Shown: positions 1-6,046, counted from the stretch's first letter. The stretch is DNA of 6,831 nt from Cytophagaceae bacterium (GCA_947464365.1 CANHWS010000188.1:1-6831); one strand, 5' to 3'. The notes: generated by a model not told the origin, from the letters alone. Numbers and translations: made by a program.

Positions 1-105
1 CAGGTGCTCTATGCCTTGCCAGATGACACCATCGTGCTAAGCGGGCATGGCCCTGAGACAACGATTGGGCACGAAAAGAGGCATAATCCATACGTCCCAG
101 CATAA
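1..105 (+). CDS. MBL-fold metallo-hydrolase, C-terminal fragment
   Basis: Only the last 34 codons and the TAA stop are in the window; the frame is open from base 1. The peptide contains LSGHGPETTIGHEKRHNPYV near its end. The (P/S)GHGP-x-TT-x-G-x-E-x-x-x-NP tail is typical of metallo-beta-lactamase-fold hydrolases of the glyoxalase II-like (YcbL-like) group, where the His of GHGP is a late metal ligand and the NP(Y/F) segment closes the protein. Such enzymes are cytosolic, metal-dependent hydrolases, often acting on thioesters such as hydroxyacylglutathione. The exact substrate cannot be told from this fragment. The gene converges on the minus-strand gene ending at 144, and its stop codon sits in the loop of a strong hairpin. 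The family call is fairly sure; the substrate is unknown. Confidence 0.8.
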   Translation, partial: QVLYALPDDTIVLSGHGPETTIGHEKRHNPYVPA

Positions 106-122
106 TTCTGGCACGTATGGAT
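86..122. terminator. Bidirectional terminator hairpin between convergent genes
   Basis: Bases 86-95 (ATCCATACGT) pair perfectly with 113-122 (ACGTATGGAT). After a C-C mismatch (96/112), 97-100 (CCAG) pairs with 108-111 (CTGG), leaving a 7-nt loop at 101-107. The stem of 10+4 bp overlaps the end of the MBL gene, whose TAA (103-105) is in the loop, and lies 21 bp beyond the stop of the minus-strand gene. There is no clean U-tract on the plus side. On the minus side the stem is followed after a few bases by CTCTTTTC. A shared terminator or 3'-end stabilising structure is inferred. Confidence 0.6.
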
Positions 123-143
123 CACACTCCGCATTCTAATCAA

Positions 144-1382
144 TTAAAGGCCAAAACCAATTGCAGCACCTAAGACGAAGTTATTGATGCTGTGGATGGA
201 TTCATAAACTTTGGGGGCGCTGCCCTGTATATTGTCTGTACGCCGATAATAGATATTAACGACTTGATTTTCGTATCCAATCTTGCCTAGGAGGTAAACA
301 CGGTTGGTGATGAATGATTTGATCCTGACGTTAAGGCTGTAAGAGAAACTATTAAAGTAGTTGTCTTGGCGTGCCACTTCATACCTTTCGATGTAATGTG
401 TCGAAGATCCTACAGGACTGCCGGTCGCAATCTGGTCAACATAAGTGAGCTCGAACTCCGGCACCCGGACAGAGCCTAGGCCAAAGCCTGCATGAAACAT
501 AAGGTCAGATTTTCGGGTCAGATTCAGGAAGTAAACCGGGCCACCAGAGATAAATGTACTGTTATTTCCGCTAGAATAAGACACGTTATTCAGCTGGCCA
601 GATATGGGTATTCCATTGTTGCCGTCGGGCAATGGGAGCGGACTACGGTAGTCCGAATTGGCCAAATTTTCGGGATTGACACCGTTGGTGGTAGTTACGA
701 AATTGGCGGTTGCACCCCAGTTTTTGCTGAATCTGGCGATGATTCCAAACTCAAAAAAGCCACCTAAACCTGCGAATAATGAGCCCCCATCTTGGTAAAA
801 GTTACCGCCCTTGCTGCCGCCAAAATTGCCAAACGGATGGCCGTCACCACCAGCAGTTGTCGTCCCTCCGCCGATGGTGTAGATCACCTCTTTGAACAAT
901 GGTTCGCGGTCTTCGGGGATCATGACTAGCTCCTTTGTGTAATAATGCCTGTATGACCGGGCGCTGTCAGCTTTCGTTTTCGGTGGTTCTAGTTTTGATT
1001 GTGTAGCGACTTTGGGTTTAGTTTCCGCCTTAGAGGTGTTTTGTGTGGCTGGTGCCACCTCATTGCTTGGCGTAATGGTTGGGCTGGCTACAGCTGGCTC
1101 AGCTTTTACAAATGGCTTTTTGTTGTAGAATGTAGTGTCAGGGTCGCCATTAATCTTGATCCAATCGAGCTGGCTTAGCTTTAGCCTATAGATAGGCCCA
1201 GACAGATTGGTGTAAGTATGATAAATCACTTCGTCTGAGGAGATTTCATTGACTTTGACTTCCAGAACTGGTCCGTTGGTTTTCTTTAGTTTGTCCTGAG
1301 CAAGGGACGAAAAACCGGATCCGGTTAGGATGGTCACTATAAGGATCAATCTGGAATATGCCTTCAGTTGTGCGTAGTTCAT
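144..1382 (-). CDS. Secreted outer-membrane beta-barrel protein, family A (copy A1)
   Basis: Unknown function, 412 aa. The ATG at 1382 gives a clear signal peptide (residues 1-28: Lys/Arg n-region, LILIVTILTG core, cleavage SLA|Q). The open frame continues upstream to 1586, but that part overlaps the preceding gene and has no export signal. Residues 30-83 form a beta-rich module (DKLKKTNG, then VKV, VIY, GPIY, DWIKINGDPDT). A Pro/Thr/Lys/Ala-rich linker follows at about 85-135. Then come the conserved ADSA-x-SYR and LVMIP segments and a Gly- and aromatic-rich region (from about 171: GGG, GHPFG, GNFYQ, LFA, FEFG, ARFSK) of alternating strands to the end, GAAIGFGL. This is the composition of a Bacteroidota outer-membrane barrel. 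The mature protein has no cysteine. It lies 46 bp after B2, probably in one operon, with no recognisable Shine-Dalgarno sequence. It is paralogous to the gene at 2819-4024: 36 of 53 residues are identical over 171-223. Barrel assignment is by composition and signal peptide only. Confidence 0.75.
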   Translation of the reverse strand: MNYAQLKAYSRLILIVTILTGSGFSSLAQDKLKKTNGPVLEVKVNEISSDEVIYHTYTNLSGPIYRLKLSQLDWIKINGDPDTTFYNKKPFVKAEPAVASPTITPSNEVAPATQNTSKAETKPKVATQSKLEPPKTKADSARSYRHYYTKELVMIPEDREPLFKEVIYTIGGGTTTAGGDGHPFGNFGGSKGGNFYQDGGSLFAGLGGFFEFGIIARFSKNWGATANFVTTTNGVNPENLANSDYRSPLPLPDGNNGIPISGQLNNVSYSSGNNSTFISGGPVYFLNLTRKSDLMFHAGFGLGSVRVPEFELTYVDQIATGSPVGSSTHYIERYEVARQDNYFNSFSYSLNVRIKSFITNRVYLLGKIGYENQVVNIYYRRTDNIQGSAPKVYESIHSINNFVLGAAIGFGL

Positions 1383-1428
1383 GATACGGGTGCCAGTGGT
1401 TATGGATAGAATTGGGGCAGAGCAAGGA

Positions 1429-2553
1429 TTAGAAATAGAGCCCAAAGCCAAAGGAAAGATTGATTTGAGAGATACCCTTGTCGATGGTACCTGAGCGCAC
1501 GACCCGATTGCCTGGGTCATTGATGGTGAGGTTGAACTTGGGGTTGGAATAATAGTATGATGCCTCGCCAGACAAATACCAGCCATTTTGATTCGGGATC
1601 ATGAGCTGAAAATTTGCCCCAAGTCTATAACAGGTAGAATTTGCACCCGTTGAGGAGATAAGTGATCGGCCAGAACTGCTGCCACCTCTGTATGGAGAGT
1701 TGTTGCGCTCCAATGACATATAATGATGTACATAGCCAACGGTGGCAAAAACGTTGATATTCATCAGGCGGTGTTCGAACACACGGTAGGCAGGCCCAGC
1801 TGATGCGTGGGCAATAAAAATTCTACCTTCGTAAGTTGATGGTGGGTATCCAAACGGATCAGTTGAACTTGGTGTGATGTTAGGCGAAAATGTCGGGCCA
1901 CTAAGGCCACCAGTCAATAGGAGTTGCCAACGTTTATGGACTTTGGTGCGCAGATTGAATATGCCGGTATATGCATTAGATAGGCTAAGATCTGAGGATT
2001 TGAGTAGATCCTCATTGAGCTCACTATTGGTCCAGAATGGCAGGGATGTCCCAACGGAAATATCCATTGAGTTTTCTAGGCGTTTCCAGCCGTCGTGCTC
2101 TTCTGATGCGAGTGGCGTATAGATGGCATTGTAGGCCATGTGTTTGCTCGTGAGGGGCGCCTCGGCAGGGAGGTAGTTAGTGTTACCGTTATTTAGGGCG
2201 CCACTTCCTATCCTGTTGCTAGTTCCGTAATACCCACTTGCTGAATAGAAGTTTGCGTAAGACGAGATCGCTTGGTACATATCTGGCGGCAAGACCTTGC
2301 GCGCTGTTGGGCCACGCAAGCCTCGGATGTTATTGAAATTAGCCCAATATAAGCCTTGGCCATACTGGGGTGCCTTCTCGATCTGGATGCTGTTAGAGGA
2401 GAGTGAAACAACGTTACAGAGCCAGACAACCCCGTTCTCGAATACGATCGTGTCCTGAAAGGATCCGGTTGTTTGTGCCTGGGTCCTGACTGAGGCAAGC
2501 AAGCCTCCAATAATCAGGATACTACCGATAAGGATTTTGTGTAAAAGTGTCAT
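1429..2553 (-). CDS. Secreted outer-membrane beta-barrel protein, family B (copy B2)
   Basis: Unknown function, 374 aa. The N-terminus is a clean signal peptide (residues 1-26, hydrophobic ILIGSILIIGGLLA, cleavage TQA|Q). Residues 34-82 form a beta module (DTIVFENG, VVWLCNV, GLYW, NNIRGLRGP). A Ser/Tyr/Asn-rich stretch with little predicted order follows (about 95-130). From about 160 to the end there are alternating amphipathic strands with many Tyr, Gly and Asn, closing on SFGFGLYF; a final Phe is usual for outer-membrane barrels. The mature protein has just two cysteines, Cys46 in the N-terminal module and Cys308 in CYRLGAN, and both are kept in paralogue B4. In the segment beginning STGAN, 26 of 49 residues match B4. 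It is the first gene of the downstream B-A cassette, 265 bp after A3 and 46 bp before A1. I found no strong promoter in front of it, so read-through from A3 is possible. Confidence 0.75.
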   Translation of the reverse strand: MTLLHKILIGSILIIGGLLASVRTQAQTTGSFQDTIVFENGVVWLCNVVSLSSNSIQIEKAPQYGQGLYWANFNNIRGLRGPTARKVLPPDMYQAISSYANFYSASGYYGTSNRIGSGALNNGNTNYLPAEAPLTSKHMAYNAIYTPLASEEHDGWKRLENSMDISVGTSLPFWTNSELNEDLLKSSDLSLSNAYTGIFNLRTKVHKRWQLLLTGGLSGPTFSPNITPSSTDPFGYPPSTYEGRIFIAHASAGPAYRVFEHRLMNINVFATVGYVHHYMSLERNNSPYRGGSSSGRSLISSTGANSTCYRLGANFQLMIPNQNGWYLSGEASYYYSNPKFNLTINDPGNRVVRSGTIDKGISQINLSFGFGLYF

Positions 2554-2818
2554 AAAGGATGGATGACGACTGGAGGTATAAATTATGGTATCTTGACTAG
2601 AGGACTGCTAATTCAAGTCAGTTTGGCTCAGGTACTAGGAAACGAACAAAGCAAACCAAGCGACTTGATCTAAGTGAATCTGATGCCAAAGTAGGGAATA
2701 AATCTGTCCATAAGGCGATTAGTGCAAAAAGTTTTGGAGCTACAATATTGGCGCTATCTAATCGTTTCTGATTATTCGTTTCTTTTAGCCACAGGGTTGG
2801 TAATTTAGCTGATAGCTA
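2554..2818. other. Intergenic region between the two B-A cassettes
   Basis: This 265 bp stretch has no plausible gene and no perfect TAnnTTTG box facing B2. It holds an inverted repeat, TCAAGTC (2613-2619) against GACTTGA (2662-2668). Inside it is a second short match, TTGG (2623-2626) with CCAA (2656-2659), so a long-looped hairpin could form in the leader of B2. A short TAGCT/AGCTA stem (5 bp, 3-nt loop) follows the A3 stop but has no U-run. Whether the two cassettes are one transcript or two is not decided by the sequence. Confidence 0.35.
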
Positions 2819-4024
2819 TTAAAGCCCCAAACCAATGGCAGCGCCAAAAACCAAGTTGTTATAGTTATGATAGGCAGAGTAGGTGGTTGTTCTGCCGCCA
2901 CCAAAGACATTATCAGTACGTTGAAACGTGACATTGGTGACTTGGCCATCATAACCAATTTTGCCAATGACATAAACCCCAGACCTGATATAGGTTTTGA
3001 CCCTGATGCCAAGGCTGTAGGCCACCCCTAGGATGTTGCTATTGATGGGCTGATAGACCTCAGTATAGGGTCGTGCTGGCGTGAAAGTCTGCGCATTGCC
3101 ACTAATTTTATCCTGATAGGCGAGCCTGAAGTTGGGCATAAAAATAGATCCCAATCCTAGCCCCGAATGCACTACAAGATCTGTCCGGCGGCTGAGTGTT
3201 TGATAAAAAGTTGGCCCTCCTGTAATAAACATATTCATGAAGTTACTGGAGACTTCGACAGTAGTTAAATTCTTGTTTAGTGGTCCACCAGCCGAGTTAG
3301 GTGGTAGGGCTATAGGTGAGGAGTAGTCTGAGTTCATCATGCTTTGCCCATCGAACCAATTAGTCGCATAGACATAGTTAATAAATCCGCCCCATCGTTT
3401 GCTGAAACGAGCTAGTGCGCCGAACTCGAAGTAGCCTCCTTGAGTAGCAAATAGGGTACCGCCTTTCTGATAAAAGTTGCCATTTTTACCAATGCCAAAA
3501 TCCCCAAATGGATGCCCATTGCCTTGTGCCCAGTTGGCCCCACCGCCAACCGTGATGATTAGCTCTTTCAGCTTGGGTTGTTTGTCTGTAGGTAGCATCA
3601 CTAGGTCATTGGTGAAAATGTTGCGGTAGGCCAAGGCAGAGTCTGCTGCTGTTTTGGCAATAGGTATTTGTTTAGGTTGCCCTTGCTCCGTTGTGTCAAC
3701 CTCATAAAGTTTATCATCAGGGATTACTTGATCATCGCCCAGTCTCACTGGGAAAAGGACCCTAAGCTTATCATGTGTATAGCGAATGGTGTCTGGCTCC
3801 CCATCTACCTTAATCCAGTCAACCAGCTTGAGCCTGAGTTTATAGACTGGGCCAGCAGGATTGATATAGGTTTGATAGGTCACCTCCTCGGGCTCTATCT
3901 TAAGTATCTTGACCTTGATTAAGTTGCCGTCTGATTTTTTGATTTGGTCCTGGGCATGCACCTGTAGGGTCAATGCCACAAGACATACCACAAGTGTCCA
4001 GAAGGGTAGTTTGATATTGTTCAT
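2819..4024 (-). CDS. Secreted outer-membrane beta-barrel protein, family A (copy A3)
   Basis: Unknown function, 401 aa, paralogue of the gene at 144-1382. The signal peptide is residues 1-24 (LVVCLVALTL core, cleavage VHA|Q). The Cys14 lies mid-core and is not a lipobox. Residues 26-79 form the beta module (DQIKKSDG, VKI, VTY, GPVY, DWIKVDGEPDT). The following linker (about 82-125) is unrelated in sequence and composition to the one in A1: more acidic and hydrophobic, with few Pro/Thr repeats. Similarity resumes at ADSALAYR and LVMLP and stays high through GGG (160-162), GHPFG, GNFYQ, FEFG and ARFSK to the C-terminal IGLGL. The region from about 155 on reads as beta-barrel strands with aromatic girdles. 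It starts 52 bp after B4, consistent with a B4-A3 operon. There is no Shine-Dalgarno sequence. Location in the outer membrane is inferred; no named family was recognised. Confidence 0.75.
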   Translation of the reverse strand: MNNIKLPFWTLVVCLVALTLQVHAQDQIKKSDGNLIKVKILKIEPEEVTYQTYINPAGPVYKLRLKLVDWIKVDGEPDTIRYTHDKLRVLFPVRLGDDQVIPDDKLYEVDTTEQGQPKQIPIAKTAADSALAYRNIFTNDLVMLPTDKQPKLKELIITVGGGANWAQGNGHPFGDFGIGKNGNFYQKGGTLFATQGGYFEFGALARFSKRWGGFINYVYATNWFDGQSMMNSDYSSPIALPPNSAGGPLNKNLTTVEVSSNFMNMFITGGPTFYQTLSRRTDLVVHSGLGLGSIFMPNFRLAYQDKISGNAQTFTPARPYTEVYQPINSNILGVAYSLGIRVKTYIRSGVYVIGKIGYDGQVTNVTFQRTDNVFGGGRTTTYSAYHNYNNLVFGAAIGLGL

Positions 4025-4076
4025 TTCAGAATGTGGGTTGGTAGTTAGCTATGGATATTATGCCATCAAATAGATA

Positions 4077-5186
4077 TTAGAACAGAAAGCCAACACCAAT
4101 CGAACAGTTCAGGATGGTCATGTATTTGGTAAACCTCTCGTTGCGTTCGTTAACGTTGCCAGGGTCACGCAGGGTGACAGCAAACTCAGGTGCGGCATAG
4201 TACATATTAGCATTGGCCGCAAAATACCAGCCCTTAGATTGCGGGATCATGATCTGGAGATTGGCACCTAGGGTATAGCATGGGGCATTGGCACCAGCCC
4301 TAGAGACAACATCCTTTACTGAACTTCTTGGGTCGGATCCTCTCCGCTCGATCCGGAATAAATTGTGGACAAAGCCAACAGTACCGTAAAGGTTCAGGAT
4401 GGTGCCAGGGCGATTGATTGCCCGGTATGATGGCCCCACGGAGGCATAGGTCATAAACAACGCACCATTGTATAGTCTGTTTTGGCTATAGGATAAGTTC
4501 GACTGAATGTTGGTCGCGAATTGGTGCTCGACCAAGCCGCCCATGACTAATACCTGCCAATGGTCGCTGATGCTACTCCGGTACTGAAGTTGCGCCGCAA
4601 TGGTTGGGTTTGTTTCGAAGTCGCTTGTTTCAAGAAAGTCTTTTTTTTGTGCTTGGCCTAGCCCAAGTGGAATCGAGATCCCGCCTAAAAAGTCGATGCT
4701 ATTTTCTCGTTTTTGCCAAGCCTTTAGCTCTACATTGGCCTCAGCGGTGTAGTTGGCACGGTAGGGGAAGTACCTGTTAGAGAAGGGGGACTTCATGGGC
4801 ATATAGTTAACCGTGTCTGATTTCGAGAACCTAAACTTACGAGCACCAAGTTTTGTGATGGGTCGGTTTCCGAGTTCATAACTGTTGATGGCTTCGTAAA
4901 TGCCAATGGGTAAGCGCTTATAGGCCTTGGGTCCGCGTAGTCCCCGCAGGTCGTTGAGGTTGGCATCAAAACGGCCGCCACCATGTTCGGGCGATCTGTT
5001 GATGGTCACGATATTGGTTTTGTAGGCAAGCACCTGGCATTTCCAGACCCTGCCATCAGCATAATAGATCGTATCCTTGTAATTCTCAAGGTCTTGGCCA
5101 GACGCTGTTGACGCCAAGGTTAACAGCATCATGAAAATGAGGACAAAACCAACGGATTTTGGTTGGCCTAATCGTGGGATAAACAT
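4077..5186 (-). CDS. Secreted outer-membrane beta-barrel protein, family B (copy B4)
   Basis: Unknown function, 369 aa from the ATG at 5186. That start gives a standard signal peptide (Arg/Lys n-region, VGFVLIFMMLLTLA core, cleavage ASG|Q at residue 30/31). An in-frame GTG at 5267 would add 27 residues and a second hydrophobic stretch, and would place the start upstream of a candidate promoter, so I prefer 5186. Residues 38-86 are the beta module (DTIYYADG, RVWKCQV, LNDLRGLRGP), matching B2. The barrel-like part ends in GVGFLF with a terminal Phe. Cys50 and Cys303 match the two cysteines of B2, and the second is exactly 67 residues from the C-terminus (counting it) in both. A further Cys sits near the end, in ILNCS. 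It is the first gene of the upstream B-A cassette, divergent from the plus-strand gene at 5488. Confidence 0.72.
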   Translation of the reverse strand: MFIPRLGQPKSVGFVLIFMMLLTLASTASGQDLENYKDTIYYADGRVWKCQVLAYKTNIVTINRSPEHGGGRFDANLNDLRGLRGPKAYKRLPIGIYEAINSYELGNRPITKLGARKFRFSKSDTVNYMPMKSPFSNRYFPYRANYTAEANVELKAWQKRENSIDFLGGISIPLGLGQAQKKDFLETSDFETNPTIAAQLQYRSSISDHWQVLVMGGLVEHQFATNIQSNLSYSQNRLYNGALFMTYASVGPSYRAINRPGTILNLYGTVGFVHNLFRIERRGSDPRSSVKDVVSRAGANAPCYTLGANLQIMIPQSKGWYFAANANMYYAAPEFAVTLRDPGNVNERNERFTKYMTILNCSIGVGFLF

Positions 5187-5241
5187 AGATCTTGTGAGGC
5201 TGGTTCGGGTTGTGAAGGCTAGTAGTATTATGCTATAAAGG

Positions 5242-5277
5242 CAAAGGATAGGCGTAATAGCTGACACTTAGGGCAAA
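5242..5277 (-). promoter_or_regulatory. Possible promoter for the B4-A3 operon
   Basis: On the minus strand TTTG (plus CAAA at 5274-5277) is followed after 23 nt by TATCCTTTG (5250 to 5242). This resembles the Bacteroidota TTTG / TAnnTTTG promoter, but with three bases instead of two inside the -7 box and a long spacer. Transcription would begin near 5235, giving a leader of about 50 nt before the ATG at 5186. The imperfect box makes this a weak call. Confidence 0.3.
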
Positions 5278-5382
5278 CAGATGCCAATATATGGCAGTTA
5301 AAGGTCTATGCAAAACCAATAGATATGATTTGTAATATATCGAGGTAATTGTTGCTGCTTCGGTTCTTAGCCTCCCGAGTTA

Positions 5383-5396
5383 GTTGCACGTGCAAC
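5383..5396. promoter_or_regulatory. 14-bp perfect palindrome, candidate operator
   Basis: GTTGCACGTGCAAC is a perfect 14-bp palindrome with a CACGTG core. After one mismatch a further T/A pair extends it by one. It lies in the divergent region, about 60 bp upstream of the -33 element of the plus-strand promoter and about 105 bp upstream of the candidate B4 promoter. Symmetry of this kind suits a dimeric regulator. A short hairpin is less likely because there is no loop. No particular regulator family can be named. Confidence 0.45.
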
Positions 5397-5453
5397 CAGT
5401 TTGTTTTGTTATCTTATCCAGATACCTCAACTGACCTAGCCCTAGCAATAGTA

Positions 5454-5481
5454 TTGCGGACGCATCTCATCGTTATCTTTG
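5454..5481 (+). promoter_or_regulatory. Bacteroidota-type promoter of the sigma-like gene
   Basis: TTG (5454-5456), 17 nt, then TATCTTTG (5474-5481), a full match to the Bacteroidota -7 consensus TAnnTTTG. The box ends only 6 nt before the ATG at 5488. Transcription should therefore begin at or within a base or two of the start codon, producing a leaderless or nearly leaderless mRNA if that ATG is used. Confidence 0.6.
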
Positions 5482-5487
5482 TAACCG

Positions 5488-5961
5488 ATGCGTAATCTAA
5501 AGTCCAAACCATCCCGCCCAGGCACCAAGTCCAAAACAAACCAGGCAATCAAACCATTGCCTGCCATGTCTGCCTTTGGTGGCATCTCGACGTTGGACAA
5601 GGATGCCCTTCCATCTCAGTCGGCGTACTTGCCCTTGGGGGACTACCTCGAAAAACTGGATGTGCCTGAGCCAATTTCGGATGAAGACCTTTGGGCCCTA
5701 ATCAAGAAGGGTTCAGCCGACCAAAAGACGATGCCCATCATGGCCAAGTACTTCCAGCGAGATATGATTGCCATGGTCTATGAGCTTCAGTCTGACACCT
5801 TGCCACTGACAAGGTTGTACGGACTTGCAACGGTTGGCTTGGTCCAGGCTTCGATGTTTGCGAAGGACCTAGAAGAATTTCGGGCCTTTTTTCTCGATTT
5901 TGGCCGCAAAACCATCAATATGTACATAGACGCACGCCGAAACGAAGGTCTTAGTACCTAA
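5488..5961 (+). CDS. Divergent sigma-70 region 1.2/2-like protein (putative)
   Basis: 157 aa, not a family I can name. Residues 1-50 are basic, Pro/Ser-rich and probably disordered. Residues 53-147 align with regions 1.2-2 of the RpoD encoded downstream: YLEKL with YLQEI, ISDED with LTPEE, then LPLTRLYG-x-x-x-VGLVQA with LSLGDLIN-x-x-x-LGLIKA, and a closing aromatic stretch (FRAFFLDFGR) where RpoD has FKFISYAVWWI. With one single-residue gap, the stretch 78-131 shares 12 of 54 identities, mostly at core Leu, Gly, Ala and Phe positions. Both proteins also start MR(N/Q)LK. The promoter-opening aromatic WW pair is missing and there is no region 3 or 4, so it is unlikely to be a working sigma factor. 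It might bind core polymerase or be a decayed paralogue; both are inference. An internal ATG at 5566 (residue 27) is an alternative start. The call as a real gene is good (promoter, stop, amino-acid pattern); the sigma relationship is moderate. Confidence 0.55.
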   Translation: MRNLKSKPSRPGTKSKTNQAIKPLPAMSAFGGISTLDKDALPSQSAYLPLGDYLEKLDVPEPISDEDLWALIKKGSADQKTMPIMAKYFQRDMIAMVYELQSDTLPLTRLYGLATVGLVQASMFAKDLEEFRAFFLDFGRKTINMYIDARRNEGLST

Positions 5962-6007
5962 GTACCAAATGTTGATCTCGAAACTTGGGTATTTAGGCAG
6001 GTTTAGG

Positions 6008-6046
6008 GGCTATCAAATACATGTATCTACCTGACAGCCTGTCTTT
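6008..6046 (+). terminator. Terminator-like hairpin after the sigma-like gene
   Basis: GGCTATCA (6008-6015) pairs with TGACAGCC (6032-6039) with a single A-C mismatch. The loop is 16 nt, and the stem is followed by TGTCTTTTC. It begins 46 nt past the stop codon. An alternative fold pairs AGGC/AGGT at 5995-6002 with ACCT/GCCT at 6029-6040. The large loop and interrupted U-run make it a moderate candidate for ending the sigma-like transcript before rpoD. Confidence 0.4.

Larger units (their letters stand above)
144..5186 (-). repeat. Tandem duplication of a two-gene B-A cassette
   Basis: Reading along the minus strand, the order is B4-A3-B2-A1. B4 and B2 are paralogues, as are A3 and A1. The spacers inside the cassettes are 52 and 46 bp, and both contain TATCCATA (plus-strand TATGGATA at 4050-4057 and 1401-1408) upstream of the A gene. 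The spacer between cassettes is 265 bp. Gene order, orientation and spacing all repeat, which is best explained by duplication of the pair as a unit. The copies have diverged widely (36/53 identical in the best A block, 26/49 in a B block), so the event is old. Confidence 0.8.

Noticed and set aside
492..767. Plus-strand frame of 91 aa inside A1
   Set aside because: Antisense to a well-supported coding region with a conserved paralogue; no family-like sequence. The same applies to plus-strand frames at 1874-2122 and 3668-3922.
1383..1586. N-terminal extension of A1 by 68 codons to an ATG at 1586
   Set aside because: It overlaps the end of B2, lacks an export signal at its start, and the internal ATG at 1382 gives a textbook signal peptide like that of paralogue A3.
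2208..2510. Minus-strand alternative frame inside B2
   Set aside because: Same-strand shadow of B2, Arg/Ser/Thr-rich and without structure; similar shadows at 2785-3012 and 4793-4984 were dropped.
3940..4024. A3 as a lipoprotein because of Cys in its signal peptide
   Set aside because: The Cys lies in the middle of the hydrophobic core without a lipobox, and a good VHA|Q signal peptidase I site follows.
144..5186. Assigning A or B to a named type IX secretion, PorT or SusD/SusC family
   Set aside because: Barrel-like composition alone does not identify them, and no TonB box, plug domain or sorting signal is visible.
5187..5267. GTG start for B4 at 5267
   Set aside because: It would add a second hydrophobic segment before the real signal peptide and overlap a candidate promoter; paralogue B2 has no such extension.
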